A DNA stretch of 64,000 nucleotides from CAXBNB01 sp049115735 (GTDB lineage: Bacteria > Bacteroidota > Bacteroidia > Cytophagales > Cyclobacteriaceae): assembly GCA_049115735.1 (NCBI GenBank), contig JAGDZP010000039.1, positions 1-64,000 on the forward strand. The letters are read 5' to 3'. The position numbers and the translations under genes are program-made. The notes under the pieces are model-generated. The model was not told the origin of the DNA. It was given only the letters and a program-made list of their open reading frames with translations, and made no database searches. Below are positions 15,296-22,922 of this stretch, piece after piece (the stretch's first letter is position 1; every line of letters begins with the position of its first letter).

Positions 15296-18235
15296 ATGAA
15301 CGATGAGAAACATCATGCTGCCGAAGAAGATGAATTGGCTTCAGCAGATTCTGTTCAGGACAAGCCTGAATTAACTTCTCCAGAAGAACAATCTACCACT
15401 TCAAACGAGGAACCCTCAGACGAAGCTCCGGGAAAATCTGTGGCTGAAATGGCAAGAGCTTTTTTAGCCGATGACGAAGATGAATCTACTGGTGATGATC
15501 AGTCACCTGAAGAAACAGAAGTTGCCCTGGGAGATGAAAGTCCGATCGAAGAAATTGCTACTTCTGATCTTGAAGTAGAAGCTTCAGCAGCAGGAAAACA
15601 GGATGAAGAAGTCTCCCCAGTTGTGGAAGAAACCCCCACTGTTGAGGAAATAGAGGCATCAGATGAGAGTTCCGAATCTGTTGAAGAAACACAGGGGCCA
15701 GTTGAAGATGTGGCAAATGAAGAATTGCCAGATGTGTCCATAGAGGAAGGTGATGTAAGTCCAGATCAGGTAGAAGAATCATTATTAGTCTCATACGAGT
15801 CACCTACAGGGCCTGAAGTTACCGAACCAGAAAATGAAATCACTGCAGAAGAGGAATCTTCTAAGGAGGATGTAGAAGAAGAGGTCACTTCAGAAAGTGA
15901 ACCTGAAGTAGAAGCACAAGCCGAAGAAGTAGAGGAAGCTCAAGAACCGACTATTCCAACATTAGAACTGGAATCTGAATATGCAGGCACAGACTCGGAG
16001 GAAGCAACTAATTCAATAGAAGTGGAATCCACTGATCAGAAGGCTGAAGAAGACGTAGCTATAACCATAGAGCCTGAAGTGGAAGCACAGGCCGAAGAGG
16101 CGGATGACTCTCAAAAATCAACTTCCCAACCATTAGAGGTAGAACTTGAAGAGTCAAGTAGCGAATCAGAGGATGCCACTGATTCCACGGAAGAGGCATC
16201 CNNNNNNNNNNNNNNNNNNNNNNNNNNNNNNNNNNNNNNNNNNNNNNNNNNNNNNNNNNNNNAGGCGGATGAATCTCAAGAATCGACTTCCCAACCATTA
16301 GAAATAGAACCTGAAGGAGCTAGTAGTGAATCTGAGGAAAAAGAACAAGAAGAAATCCAACCTGAGGTAGCAAATGATTCTGCTGAAGAGGCTCCAGAAA
16401 CAGATGCTGATGTACCTGAAGCGGTCAAAGCTAAAGAAACTACTGACCAGCAAAACGAAGCAGCGGCCGCCAGTAACGAGCCCAGTGAAAAAGACAAAGC
16501 ACTAGAAGAAGTCCATCAAATTGAACAGACGGACTTTTCTCAAATGGGCAAAGAAGAGCTTTTAGCCACCATTAAAGATATTGCCAACAAGTATTGTCTT
16601 ATCATTCAAGGAAAAACTCTCGGGGCTATCAAGAATGCTTTTGATGTATTTGCTAATAGCGAAAAAGAAGTGGCTTTAAAACACTTTGTAGAAACAGGTG
16701 GTGACAAAGAGGATTTTAGGTTTAAAGGCGATGAAATAACTTCCAAGTTCTTTGAATACAGTAACTTAATAAGAAATAATCGCCATCAACATTTCAAGCA
16801 ACAGGAAAAAGAAAAAGACGGTAACCTGAAGCTGAAAAATGCTTTACTCGAAAAACTTAGAGAGACAGTTGACAGTGAGGAAAGCACTGCCAGCATGAAC
16901 TCACTGAAGGAAATTCAGACAGAATGGAGGTCAATTGGGCCAGTTCCGAATCAGCATAACAAAACCCTTTGGGCCAACTACCATGCATTGATAGACAGGT
17001 TTTATGACCATAGAAGTATTTACTTTGAACTCAAAGAACTTGATCGTAAGAAAAACCTTGAAGCCAAACTTGAGCTATGCCAAAAGGCCGAAGAGCTTGA
17101 TGAGCTGGAAAACTTCAAAGATGCCATTCAAAAGCTCAACGAACTGCATGACGAGTTTAAGCATATTGGACCTATTCCGAAAGACGTTCAGGACGAAGTT
17201 TGGGATCGCTTCAAGACAGCTTCAGATTTAATCTACTCGAAAAGAAAAGAGTTTGTTTCTCATATCAAGGATCAGCAGAAGGAGAATCTCGGTAAGAAAC
17301 TGGAATTAGCAGAGACTATTGCAGAATTTACCAGTTTCTCATCTGATATGATAAAAGAGTGGAATGCAAAAACCAAGGAACTATTAGAACTGCAGAAAAA
17401 ATGGGAAACCATCGGGGCAATGCCCAGGGAAAATGCGAAAGAAATAAACAAAAAATTCTGGAGTGGTTTTAAGCAGTTTTTCCATAACAAGTCTGAGTTC
17501 TTCAAGGGGCTGGAATCCCAGCGCGAAGGCAACCTAAAACTAAAGCAGGAGTTAGTTGAACAAGCCCAAGCATTAAAGTCAAGTACTGACTGGCACAAGA
17601 CAGCAGAAGAGCTTAAGGGCCTTCAACAAAAATGGCGTGAAATCGGCCCAGTCCCAGAGAAATTCAGAAATTCGATTTACAAGTCATTTAAAGAGGCCTG
17701 TGATGATTTCTTCAACCAAAGAAGGCAGCACAACAAGGGACTTGATTCGGAGTATTCTGAGAATTTAAAGAAGAAAGAGGACATCATTGCCAAAATGGAG
17801 AAAATTGCGACTTCCGGTGATATTAATATGGAAGAAGTGTATGGGCTTCAGGACGAGTTTAACGCCATTGGTTTTGTTCCAAGAAAGAGCATCCGAGATA
17901 TTCAAAAGCGCTATCAAAACACGCTAGATAAATTGGTGAACAACGCCAAGAACCTGGATGATGAATCCAAGAGTGAATTCAAATCACTCATCAATATTCA
18001 TGATCTCAAATCAGGCCCAAATGCTGATCAAAAGCTAAATCGCAAAGAGCATGGCCTAAGGAGAAAAATTACGTCATTGGAATCTGATATTTCAACCTGG
18101 AAAAACAATTTGGGATTTTTTGCATCTTCTAAAAATGCTGATGAACTACTCAAAGATTTTGAGGCCAAAATAAAAAGCGCTGAACAAGAATTAGCTTCTT
18201 TGAAGGAGGAATTGAAGCTGGTTATGAAGGCTTGA
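15296..18235 (+). CDS. DUF349 repeat protein with long acidic N-terminus
   Basis: About 979 residues as assembled. Residues 1-400 are low-complexity and acidic (Glu, Ser, Ala, Asp), with imperfect repeats beginning EPEVEAQAEE and SQPLEVE; these are probably disordered. From about residue 410 the protein is charged and helical. It carries five DUF349 modules with the recurring LxxIxxxWxxIGPVP pattern, near residues 535, 620, 695, 775 and 845. A coiled-coil tail follows (QELASLKEELKLVM). DUF349 proteins are common in Bacteroidota; a role in RNA or ribosome regulation has been suggested but is not settled. A run of 61 N interrupts the repeat region, so the true length is unknown. Confidence 0.85.
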   Translation: MNDEKHHAAEEDELASADSVQDKPELTSPEEQSTTSNEEPSDEAPGKSVAEMARAFLADDEDESTGDDQSPEETEVALGDESPIEEIATSDLEVEASAAGKQDEEVSPVVEETPTVEEIEASDESSESVEETQGPVEDVANEELPDVSIEEGDVSPDQVEESLLVSYESPTGPEVTEPENEITAEEESSKEDVEEEVTSESEPEVEAQAEEVEEAQEPTIPTLELESEYAGTDSEEATNSIEVESTDQKAEEDVAITIEPEVEAQAEEADDSQKSTSQPLEVELEESSSESEDATDSTEEASXXXXXXXXXXXXXXXXXXXXXADESQESTSQPLEIEPEGASSESEEKEQEEIQPEVANDSAEEAPETDADVPEAVKAKETTDQQNEAAAASNEPSEKDKALEEVHQIEQTDFSQMGKEELLATIKDIANKYCLIIQGKTLGAIKNAFDVFANSEKEVALKHFVETGGDKEDFRFKGDEITSKFFEYSNLIRNNRHQHFKQQEKEKDGNLKLKNALLEKLRETVDSEESTASMNSLKEIQTEWRSIGPVPNQHNKTLWANYHALIDRFYDHRSIYFELKELDRKKNLEAKLELCQKAEELDELENFKDAIQKLNELHDEFKHIGPIPKDVQDEVWDRFKTASDLIYSKRKEFVSHIKDQQKENLGKKLELAETIAEFTSFSSDMIKEWNAKTKELLELQKKWETIGAMPRENAKEINKKFWSGFKQFFHNKSEFFKGLESQREGNLKLKQELVEQAQALKSSTDWHKTAEELKGLQQKWREIGPVPEKFRNSIYKSFKEACDDFFNQRRQHNKGLDSEYSENLKKKEDIIAKMEKIATSGDINMEEVYGLQDEFNAIGFVPRKSIRDIQKRYQNTLDKLVNNAKNLDDESKSEFKSLINIHDLKSGPNADQKLNRKEHGLRRKITSLESDISTWKNNLGFFASSKNADELLKDFEAKIKSAEQELASLKEELKLVMKA
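15895..16330 (+). repeat. Imperfect coding repeats around the N gap
   Basis: Two full and at least one partial copy of a unit beginning with codons for EPEVEAQAEE are seen at about 15900 and 16071. A third copy resumes at ADESQESTSQPLE right after the N run. The missing bases probably held the start of that third unit. Confidence 0.65.
16202..16262. other. Assembly gap (61 N)
   Basis: An unresolved run inside the acidic repeats of the DUF349 gene. The flanks stay in the same frame with 61 placeholders, but the real gap size may differ. Confidence 0.98.
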
Positions 18236-18286
18236 CATTGCACGATCAGAAAAGCGAAAATAAGTTTAGAATTTATTTTTTATTAA

Positions 18287-18317
18287 TTTGGAAAACTGAA
18301 AATCTAATATACTTTTG
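18287..18317 (+). promoter_or_regulatory. Consensus Bacteroidota promoter of tRNA-Thr
   Basis: TTTG (18287-18290), a 19-base spacer, then TACTTTTG (18310-18317): an exact match to TTTG-N19-TAnnTTTG. The tRNA starts 38 bases downstream. This is the best promoter in the window and supports the Bacteroidota assignment. Confidence 0.85.
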
Positions 18318-18354
18318 CACTCGCAATTCACGAAAGGGATTTGCAAAAAGGAAT

Positions 18355-18427
<73 letters not shown>

Positions 18428-18437
18428 CTTGTAAATC

Positions 18438-18474
18438 AGGCACTTATAGATTTATTTCTGTAAGTGCCTTTTTT
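18438..18474 (+). terminator. Terminator of tRNA-Thr
   Basis: Perfect 9-bp stem AGGCACTTA / TAAGTGCCT with a 14-base loop, followed by TTTTTT, 10 bases after the tRNA. Confidence 0.9.
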
Positions 18475-18527
18475 GTTTGCATATAATTTGCATACCTTTT
18501 TCACTTTGCTAGCCTAAATATAGTCAT

Positions 18528-18923
18528 TTGAAATCTTTGCTATACCTCAGATCCTTCATAACTGTTGAAGAAAACTACTCAGAGCTAAAAGAAGAGTTTT
18601 TACTACCAGCACACCTTAGTGGTTTTTATATAGATTATGTGGAGCTTGAATATGATGCATTAAATCCTACTACTGGTTTTGGTTGTCTAGATAGAACCTG
18701 TTCTTTTGCTGACTTTTTAAACAAAAAACTTAGTACAATTACCCAAGCTTCTATTTCGGAGTTCGTCCAATCAGGATACTTCCAAGAATACCTCCAAGCA
18801 ATCAGATCACATTTTTATGTAGCCCAAATTTCTGGCATAAAAAAGAGATCTAATTCTCTTCCAGTCTTCGCTACCGCTACGAGCTTGTCATCATTCTTGC
18901 GTATCCTTCTGTACTCACGATAG
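18528..18923 (+). CDS. Hypothetical protein, probably a remnant
   Basis: An open frame of 131 codons from a TTG, just beyond the tRNA-Thr terminator. Residues 1-100 look protein-like, with alternating hydrophobic and charged residues (FITVEENYSELKEEF, FADFLNKKLSTI). I recognise no family. The last 35 codons run antisense to a short minus-strand frame with equally gene-like composition, so at least one of the two is not real. Its position next to a tRNA suggests the edge of a decayed island; this is inference. Confidence 0.3.
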   Translation: MKSLLYLRSFITVEENYSELKEEFLLPAHLSGFYIDYVELEYDALNPTTGFGCLDRTCSFADFLNKKLSTITQASISEFVQSGYFQEYLQAIRSHFYVAQISGIKKRSNSLPVFATATSLSSFLRILLYSR

Positions 18924-19002
18924 CTTTTTTGTCTTCTCATATAACTTCTTTGCATTGCGCTAAAGCTACATTCCAATCAGCCATATAAAAATCCACCGGC
19001 AT
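18815..19002 (-). pseudogene. Possible frameshifted gene remnant
   Basis: Two minus-strand frames joined by an ATGA overlap at 18937-18940. The first, from an ATG at 19002, encodes 21 residues including FYMADWNVALAQCKEV. The second encodes 41 residues, beginning MRRQKSYREYRRIRKNDDKL. Their compositions fit one another and may be a single protein broken by a frameshift. No family was recognised. Confidence 0.25.
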
Positions 19003-19510
19003 ATCTATATTAGGCTCGCCTTGCGATCACTCCGGGCTTACTTGCTGTCATGATTTTTGATTTCTTCACATCAGGAGGTCACTTCGATACCTTTATATTA
19101 CATCATCCCTGCATAGTCATTCCTAACCCCTCTCAAGCCATATCACAACATTCCTTGCACAATTACTCAAAAATTCACGCCAGCAAATAAGTCGTAAACG
19201 ATAGCTGTAAGCAACTCTCATTCTTCGAGCCTTGCTTCCACCACCCTGCGTTCAACTCGCAAGAGCGGCTCGCTCACAACATTAGCAATACCGTTTTTGA
19301 AAAATGGTTCTGAATGTATTTGACTATATAGCTGGAATAAATAAACCTCTAGTAGTGCATACTTTAAGACAGATTTTTTGCAATTCATCTACTGGAATCC
19401 GGTACAAACCTTAGTTTCACGAGACTATTCTTTTATGTATTTGTATACCCGATAACCATCCATTTGTTTATAGCCATCTATGCAATTTAATTCGTCTCTA
19501 GGGAAATAAA
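19003..19510. other. Gene-free stretch beside tRNA-Thr
   Basis: About 500 bases without a convincing frame on either strand. Composition is mixed, with a relatively GC-rich patch near 19215-19280 (containing AAGAGCGGCTCGCTC) between AT-rich flanks. No inverted terminal repeats or second copy of the tRNA 3' end were seen. It looks like decayed accessory DNA. Confidence 0.4.
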
Positions 19511-19541
19511 AATACCACCAAAGAATCTCCCTGGTGGTATT
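19511..19541 (-). terminator. Terminator of the ECF-sigma small-protein operon
   Basis: Perfect 9-bp stem (AATACCACC / GGTGGTATT, 13-base loop). On the minus strand it runs into TTTTTATTT. It lies 19 bases after the stop of the last small gene of the operon. Confidence 0.8.
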
Positions 19542-19559
19542 ACTCAACGCTGCTACTCG

Positions 19560-19718
19560 CTAATCGGTCGAAGGCTTTGTCTCCCTTTCACTCAAACACT
19601 CGTATCCGTGTCGTTCGAAATGACTCTTTCTAAAGTCCTTTCCCAGGGTGACGTACAAAGCACCAAATGTTAATGCTGCTGATAGCACCACAGTTATTAT
19701 TCTTGTTGACTTTTTCAT
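19560..19718 (-). CDS. 52-residue single-pass membrane or secreted peptide
   Basis: A short gene below usual ORF cut-offs. It starts with an ATG that overlaps the previous stop (ATGA, 19715-19718), so translational coupling is likely. The N-terminus MKKSTRIITVVLSAALTFGA is a good signal peptide or anchor. A charged tail with KDFRKSHFERHGYE and LSEREtkp-like residues follows. It is the fourth gene of the sigma-factor operon and is followed by a terminator, which supports it being real. Function unknown. Confidence 0.65.
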   Translation of the reverse strand: MKKSTRIITVVLSAALTFGALYVTLGKDFRKSHFERHGYECLSERETKPSTD

Positions 19719-19993
19719 GATTGTACTCTTTCGGTTGCTAATTTATTTCTACTTCCGCCACAAGGTCCGTGACCACCAGCTTTATAGTTGGCGTACTCTT
19801 CGTCACTCATGGAGCGAATACGGTCAGCGAACCCAGCCCAGCGGCCAGATCTCCGTCTTCCTTTAAACACCCATCGGAACAATCCGAATATCAGGATGAC
19901 CGCCGCTACTTTGAGCAAAAAGAAAGGGATAAAAAATATGGCTGCTCCTAGAAGCGCACCACCTACAATGAGTTTTAAAATTCTAGAATTCAT
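19715..19993 (-). CDS. Small membrane protein of the ECF-sigma operon
   Basis: A 92-residue protein with a hydrophobic stretch of about 35 residues (positions 8-43), enough for one or two membrane helices. A basic, glycine-rich tail follows with RIRSMSDEEYANYKAGG. That tail resembles the MS-(D/G)-EE element of its upstream neighbour and loosely recalls the MTPEQ helices of Spy/CpxP-like periplasmic proteins. It sits 89 bases after the 110-residue gene and overlaps the 52-residue gene. No family assigned. Confidence 0.6.
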   Translation of the reverse strand: MNSRILKLIVGGALLGAAIFFIPFFLLKVAAVILIFGLFRWVFKGRRRSGRWAGFADRIRSMSDEEYANYKAGGHGPCGGSRNKLATERVQS

Positions 19994-20082
19994 TTCTTAA
20001 TTGTTTAGTTAAAAATCCTTTTACAATTAAGAAGACGGAGAGCTCCGTTTTTTACTTTAAATTTCTAAAAATAAATTGTAAG

Positions 20083-20415
20083 TCATTGATCATCAGATGG
20101 TTTTTTTTCCTCCGACCCACAACGCTTCTTCCATCGGTCGCGAAACACCTGGCGCTCCTCGCCCGACATGTTTTGATATTTGCTCTTCCAACGTTCCCTC
20201 CAGGGGCCTCTGGGTTTTCGTGGACTTATCCCGGTAAATAAAATCTTACTAAGCACCAGGATCGCCATGGCCTGCCAGTATCCCAATGGATTGAGCTCAA
20301 GTGTTGGCACCAGCGCATAATTCCACAAGTACATCACAATGGCTGATAATCCTAAGACAAAGGTGAGGACCAACATCACCATGCCAACTATTTTAAAACC
20401 AAATCTCTTTTTCAT
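20083..20415 (-). CDS. Small two-helix membrane protein of the ECF-sigma operon
   Basis: A 110-residue protein with two membrane helices (about residues 8-30 and 42-62). A strongly basic cytoplasmic or periplasmic tail contains RWKSKYQNMSGEERQVFRDR and ends in an acidic patch. The tail motif is shared in outline with the next gene. It begins 11 bases after the sigma-factor stop, so the two are cotranscribed. In such arrangements the membrane protein often controls or is controlled by the sigma factor; here that is inference, since no anti-sigma fold is visible. Confidence 0.65.
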   Translation of the reverse strand: MKKRFGFKIVGMVMLVLTFVLGLSAIVMYLWNYALVPTLELNPLGYWQAMAILVLSKILFTGISPRKPRGPWRERWKSKYQNMSGEERQVFRDRWKKRCGSEEKKPSDDQ

Positions 20416-20426
20416 AAATAGAGTCT

Positions 20427-20960
20427 TTAAAGTTCATTATATAATTTTATTAATCGACTTCTCAGGTACTTCACTGCATAGCCTTTTCTTGAAGTAATCG
20501 TTTTAATACTTTCTTTCTTCTCCTCGGCAATTTCTCTGAGTTTCATGCCTTCCAATTCTGATTTGACGAAAACTTCTCGCTGCTCTGCAGGGAGTTCATC
20601 CAATGCATCCATCAACTCTTCCCAGAATAGGTCTTTGAATAGCTGATCAGAAATGGTTTCCGCCTGCCCAAAGAGGATGTCTCGCATATCAGCATTGTCT
20701 CCATCCAGAAAGAGCAATTCCTCCACTGGCTCCTCTCTCGATTTTCGGTACAGGTCTGTGATCTTGTTTTTGGCTACCCGATAGAGCCACCCACTAATAC
20801 TTTCTATTTCGTCCAGGTTGATGAGTCTGCTAAACTGGTACCAGACGTCCTGAATGATGTCTTCCGCATCTTCGTTCGTTTTGACGCGCTTTCGTATGAA
20901 TCCGAACAGTCTGTTTTTGTTCGTAGCGATTGTGGATTCCAACTGATCTTGGTTCGCCAT
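20427..20960 (-). CDS. ECF-type RNA polymerase sigma factor
   Basis: Directs RNA polymerase to a specific promoter set. The ATG at 20960 gives 177 residues starting MANQDQLESTIATNKNRLFG. A TTG-led extension of 36 residues upstream is hydrophobic and not expected. Region 2 is seen in DAEDIIQDVWYQF and ISGWLYRVAKNKITDLYR. Region 4 is seen in LPAEQREVFVKSELEGMKLREIA with the helix-turn-helix following. It heads an operon with three small membrane proteins. A TACTTTTG box ends 8 bases before the ATG (20975-20968), which would make the message nearly leaderless if used. Confidence 0.92.
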   Translation of the reverse strand: MANQDQLESTIATNKNRLFGFIRKRVKTNEDAEDIIQDVWYQFSRLINLDEIESISGWLYRVAKNKITDLYRKSREEPVEELLFLDGDNADMRDILFGQAETISDQLFKDLFWEELMDALDELPAEQREVFVKSELEGMKLREIAEEKKESIKTITSRKGYAVKYLRSRLIKLYNEL

Positions 20961-20967
20961 ACGATAG

Positions 20968-20975
20968 CAAAAGTA
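20968..20975 (-). promoter_or_regulatory. -7 box before the ECF sigma gene
   Basis: TACTTTTG on the minus strand is an exact TAnnTTTG match, but the nearest upstream TTTG is only 14 bases away. Its nearness to the ATG would imply a very short leader. Confidence 0.3.
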
Positions 20976-21068
20976 TGGGATTTGTGGAACAAAAATGTAA
21001 GATCGAGTATGGCTTAGATTAGTATGGAAAGCAAATAACAAGTAGTGCCAATAAAACCTCAATTGCAT

Positions 21069-21377
21069 TTAAACCTACTGCACTTTTAGCCTCCGGCCGA
21101 ATATATCCAACATGACCAAAGTCATATGCTCTCACTCCTATTTTCGGTACATCCCTGAAAGCACATCTCACACATAGGTGTATCTTCCATGATATAAACA
21201 GGAATCGCTTAGGCGATTCAAGTTTTATTCAGAATTTTAGGGGAAATGCGCATTATTCTTTCAATTGGGAATTGGGGTTTTCCTTGCAGATCACATTATT
21301 GGATTACAGAGAACCAAGTTAAATGGTGATACCAGTTGAATGTAGAGGAGGTATCGAGTGGCCGAAATTTTAATAGA
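21069..21377. other. Intergenic stretch with two small hairpins
   Basis: No convincing gene. ATGAC/GTCAT (21112-21125, 4-base loop) and a perfect 7-bp stem GAATCGC/GCGATTC with a TTAG loop (21202-21219) are present. The second is followed on the plus strand by AAGTTTTATT and could end a short plus-strand transcript, but no gene precedes it. Confidence 0.35.
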
Positions 21378-21473
21378 ATGAGAAAAGAATTGTATTATCA
21401 ACAACCAGTTGATAAAGATTTATCTCTTAAAGTGAAGAAGGCATCTTGGTGGGAGTTTAAGTGGTGGTGGTGA
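21378..21473 (+). CDS. Possible 31-residue Trp-rich peptide
   Basis: An ATG-started frame of 31 codons, beginning MRKELYYQQPVDKDL and ending KKASWWEFKWWW. Five of the last eight codons are TGG. It is isolated on the plus strand and no Shine-Dalgarno sequence is obvious. Such a tail would suit a tryptophan leader peptide or a small membrane-active peptide, but no trp gene follows. It may be chance. Confidence 0.25.
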   Translation: MRKELYYQQPVDKDLSLKVKKASWWEFKWWW

Positions 21474-21544
21474 GCCACAAACTGTCACCGTCATTAAACT
21501 CATCATAATATTGAGTCAAAATTTGAATGTATTCAATATAACAT

Positions 21545-21853
21545 TTAATTGTTATACTTTTCAAGAGCTTGAAATACATCGTCTTCCATCCTATACCATT
21601 GTCTGCTAAAGTAATCCAAGCCAAGCCAATATATGAATATCGCTAGGATTCCATCTGTATGGCTACCTTCAACTTTGACTGCATTATTGCGACACGAAAC
21701 ACTTGTACTGACAAAAGGAGACTTTTCAAGCAGTATATTAAAATTATTCTGGTTTTCACTTACGCAATATGAAAATCTGTATGAAATCTCTTTTTTTAAG
21801 ATTTTTATTAAATCTGCACTTTGAAGTGATCTTGTTAATTTCAGGGTTTTCAT
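21545..21853 (-). CDS. Hypothetical small protein
   Basis: A 102-residue protein from the ATG at 21853 (MKTLKLTRSLQSADLIKILK). A longer frame reaches 21964 but adds 37 weak residues. The sequence has an alternating beta-rich middle (KEISYRFSYCVSENQNNFNI) and a hydrophobic segment (GILAIFIYWLGLDYF) near residue 75. The pattern suggests a small alpha/beta domain. No family recognised and no linked neighbours. Confidence 0.4.
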   Translation of the reverse strand: MKTLKLTRSLQSADLIKILKKEISYRFSYCVSENQNNFNILLEKSPFVSTSVSCRNNAVKVEGSHTDGILAIFIYWLGLDYFSRQWYRMEDDVFQALEKYNN

Positions 21854-22077
21854 ATTTTGATTTTTGTTATTACAATCATCAATCACTTGCGTAAAAGGCT
21901 CAAAACCTAGAATATGTAAATCAATAAATCGTAAAAGAGTTTTGTAACTTGAAATCGCATGCAATCTGCTTTCATATCAAACATTTTTTTGCCATTCAAT
22001 ATTCCAATTAAAAATCTTCTGATTTATGTGCGTTTTCAACTCTAAAACAGTTAAAAATGAGCAAAAAATATCGAAAT

Positions 22078-22098
22078 GTTGTGCAAATTGTTGTGCAA
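22078..22098. repeat. Short direct repeat near the CAT tRNA
   Basis: GTTGTGCAA occurs at 22078-22086 and again at 22090-22098, separated by ATT. It lies just beyond the tRNA terminator. Such pairs can be arm-type integrase or regulator sites, but no integrase gene is intact nearby. Confidence 0.35.
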
Positions 22099-22100
22099 GT

Positions 22101-22137
22101 AAAAAATAAAAGGCAGCTACTTTTAATGTAACTGCCT
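22101..22137 (-). terminator. Terminator of the CAT tRNA
   Basis: On the minus strand a 10-bp stem with one G-U pair (AGGCAGTTAC / GTAGCTGCCT, 7-base loop) runs into TTTATTTTTT. It lies 12 bases after the tRNA 3' end. Confidence 0.85.
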
Positions 22138-22149
22138 GATTATCAGCTG

Positions 22150-22223
22150 TGGGCCCACTAGGGCTCGAACCTAGGACCACCTGATTATGAGTCAGGTGCT
22201 CTAACCAACTGAGCTATGGGCCC
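22150..22223 (-). tRNA. tRNA with CAT anticodon, probably tRNA-Ile2
   Basis: Complete 74-base cloverleaf with acceptor GGGCCCA / TGGGCCC and discriminator A. The anticodon arm contains CTGACTCATAATCAG and the T arm contains GGTTCGAGCC. CAT can be elongator Met, or Ile2 when C34 becomes lysidine. C4-G69 and C5-G68 pairs, known TilS recognition features, are present, and the acceptor resembles Ile tRNAs. I therefore favour Ile2. CCA is not encoded. Confidence 0.93.
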
Positions 22224-22261
22224 TTCAAATTGCTTATGAAAGCACCTTGAATTTGGGAGTG

Positions 22262-22293
22262 CAATGTTACATATTTGCCTCAAAATTCACAAA
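22262..22293 (-). promoter_or_regulatory. Possible promoter of the CAT tRNA
   Basis: On the minus strand TTTG (22293-22290), a 20-base spacer and TAACATTG (22269-22262, one mismatch to TAnnTTTG) lie about 40 bases upstream of the tRNA. Confidence 0.4.
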
Positions 22294-22922
22294 CAAATTC
22301 AATCTTGAATATTGACACTTTTATTTTCGATCTTGGCGGTGTAATCATCGACCTGGATGAGAAAGCAACCTTTAATTCCTTTTCTGAATATAGCGGTTTA
22401 AGTATCCCAGAAATACTTAAAGGGGTAGAATCATCAGACATTTTTTATAAAATAGAAAAAGGGTTTATTTCAGAGCAGGCTTTTAGAAATGGTCTGCGTG
22501 ACCTTTTCAAATGTGATATAATTGACACTGATTTGGATATGGCATGGAATGCCATGCTTGGAGCTATTACTCAGGAAAGGCTAGATCTTTTAACTGCACT
22601 AAGGGATAAATACAAGGTGTTGATATTGAGCAATACCAACAGCATCCATGAAAATGCCTTCAACAGAATATTAAAGAAGGTCTCCGGTAAGGATAACCTT
22701 TCTTACTTCGCTGATACTGTGTTCTTCTCACATGAATTACATATGAGAAAACCTGATATAGAGATTTACGAAGAAATATTGAAATTAAGTGCAACAAAAG
22801 CTGAATCAGCCCTGTTTCTAGACGATAAGGAGGAAAATCTGCTTGGAGCTCGTGAGGCAGGAATTAACACCAAGAGAATCGAGTATCCTGATCAAATTCT
22901 GGAACTAAGAAAATATGTTTAA
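22275..22922 (+). CDS. HAD-superfamily phosphatase (YihX-like)
   Basis: Cytoplasmic phosphohydrolase, 215 residues. Motif I is FIFDLGGVIIDLD, motif II is VLILSNTNS, the lysine lies in RKPDIEIYEE, and motif IV is ALFLDDKEEN. The DLGG form of motif I and the overall length match the HAD-IA group containing YihX (glucose-1-phosphate phosphatase). Substrate is not determined. No ATG is in frame upstream of motif I; TTG at 22275 or TTG at 22305 (giving MNIDTFIFDLGG) must be used. It overlaps the site-2 protease gene by 8 bases. Confidence 0.88.
   Translation: MPQNSQTNSILNIDTFIFDLGGVIIDLDEKATFNSFSEYSGLSIPEILKGVESSDIFYKIEKGFISEQAFRNGLRDLFKCDIIDTDLDMAWNAMLGAITQERLDLLTALRDKYKVLILSNTNSIHENAFNRILKKVSGKDNLSYFADTVFFSHELHMRKPDIEIYEEILKLSATKAESALFLDDKEENLLGAREAGINTKRIEYPDQILELRKYV

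Noticed and set aside
21378..21473. Tryptophan attenuator leader
   Set aside because: No trp gene follows on the plus strand and no terminator/antiterminator pair is evident.
21977..22180. 67-codon minus-strand frame starting inside the CAT tRNA
   Set aside because: Its first third is tRNA sequence and the rest crosses the tRNA terminator.
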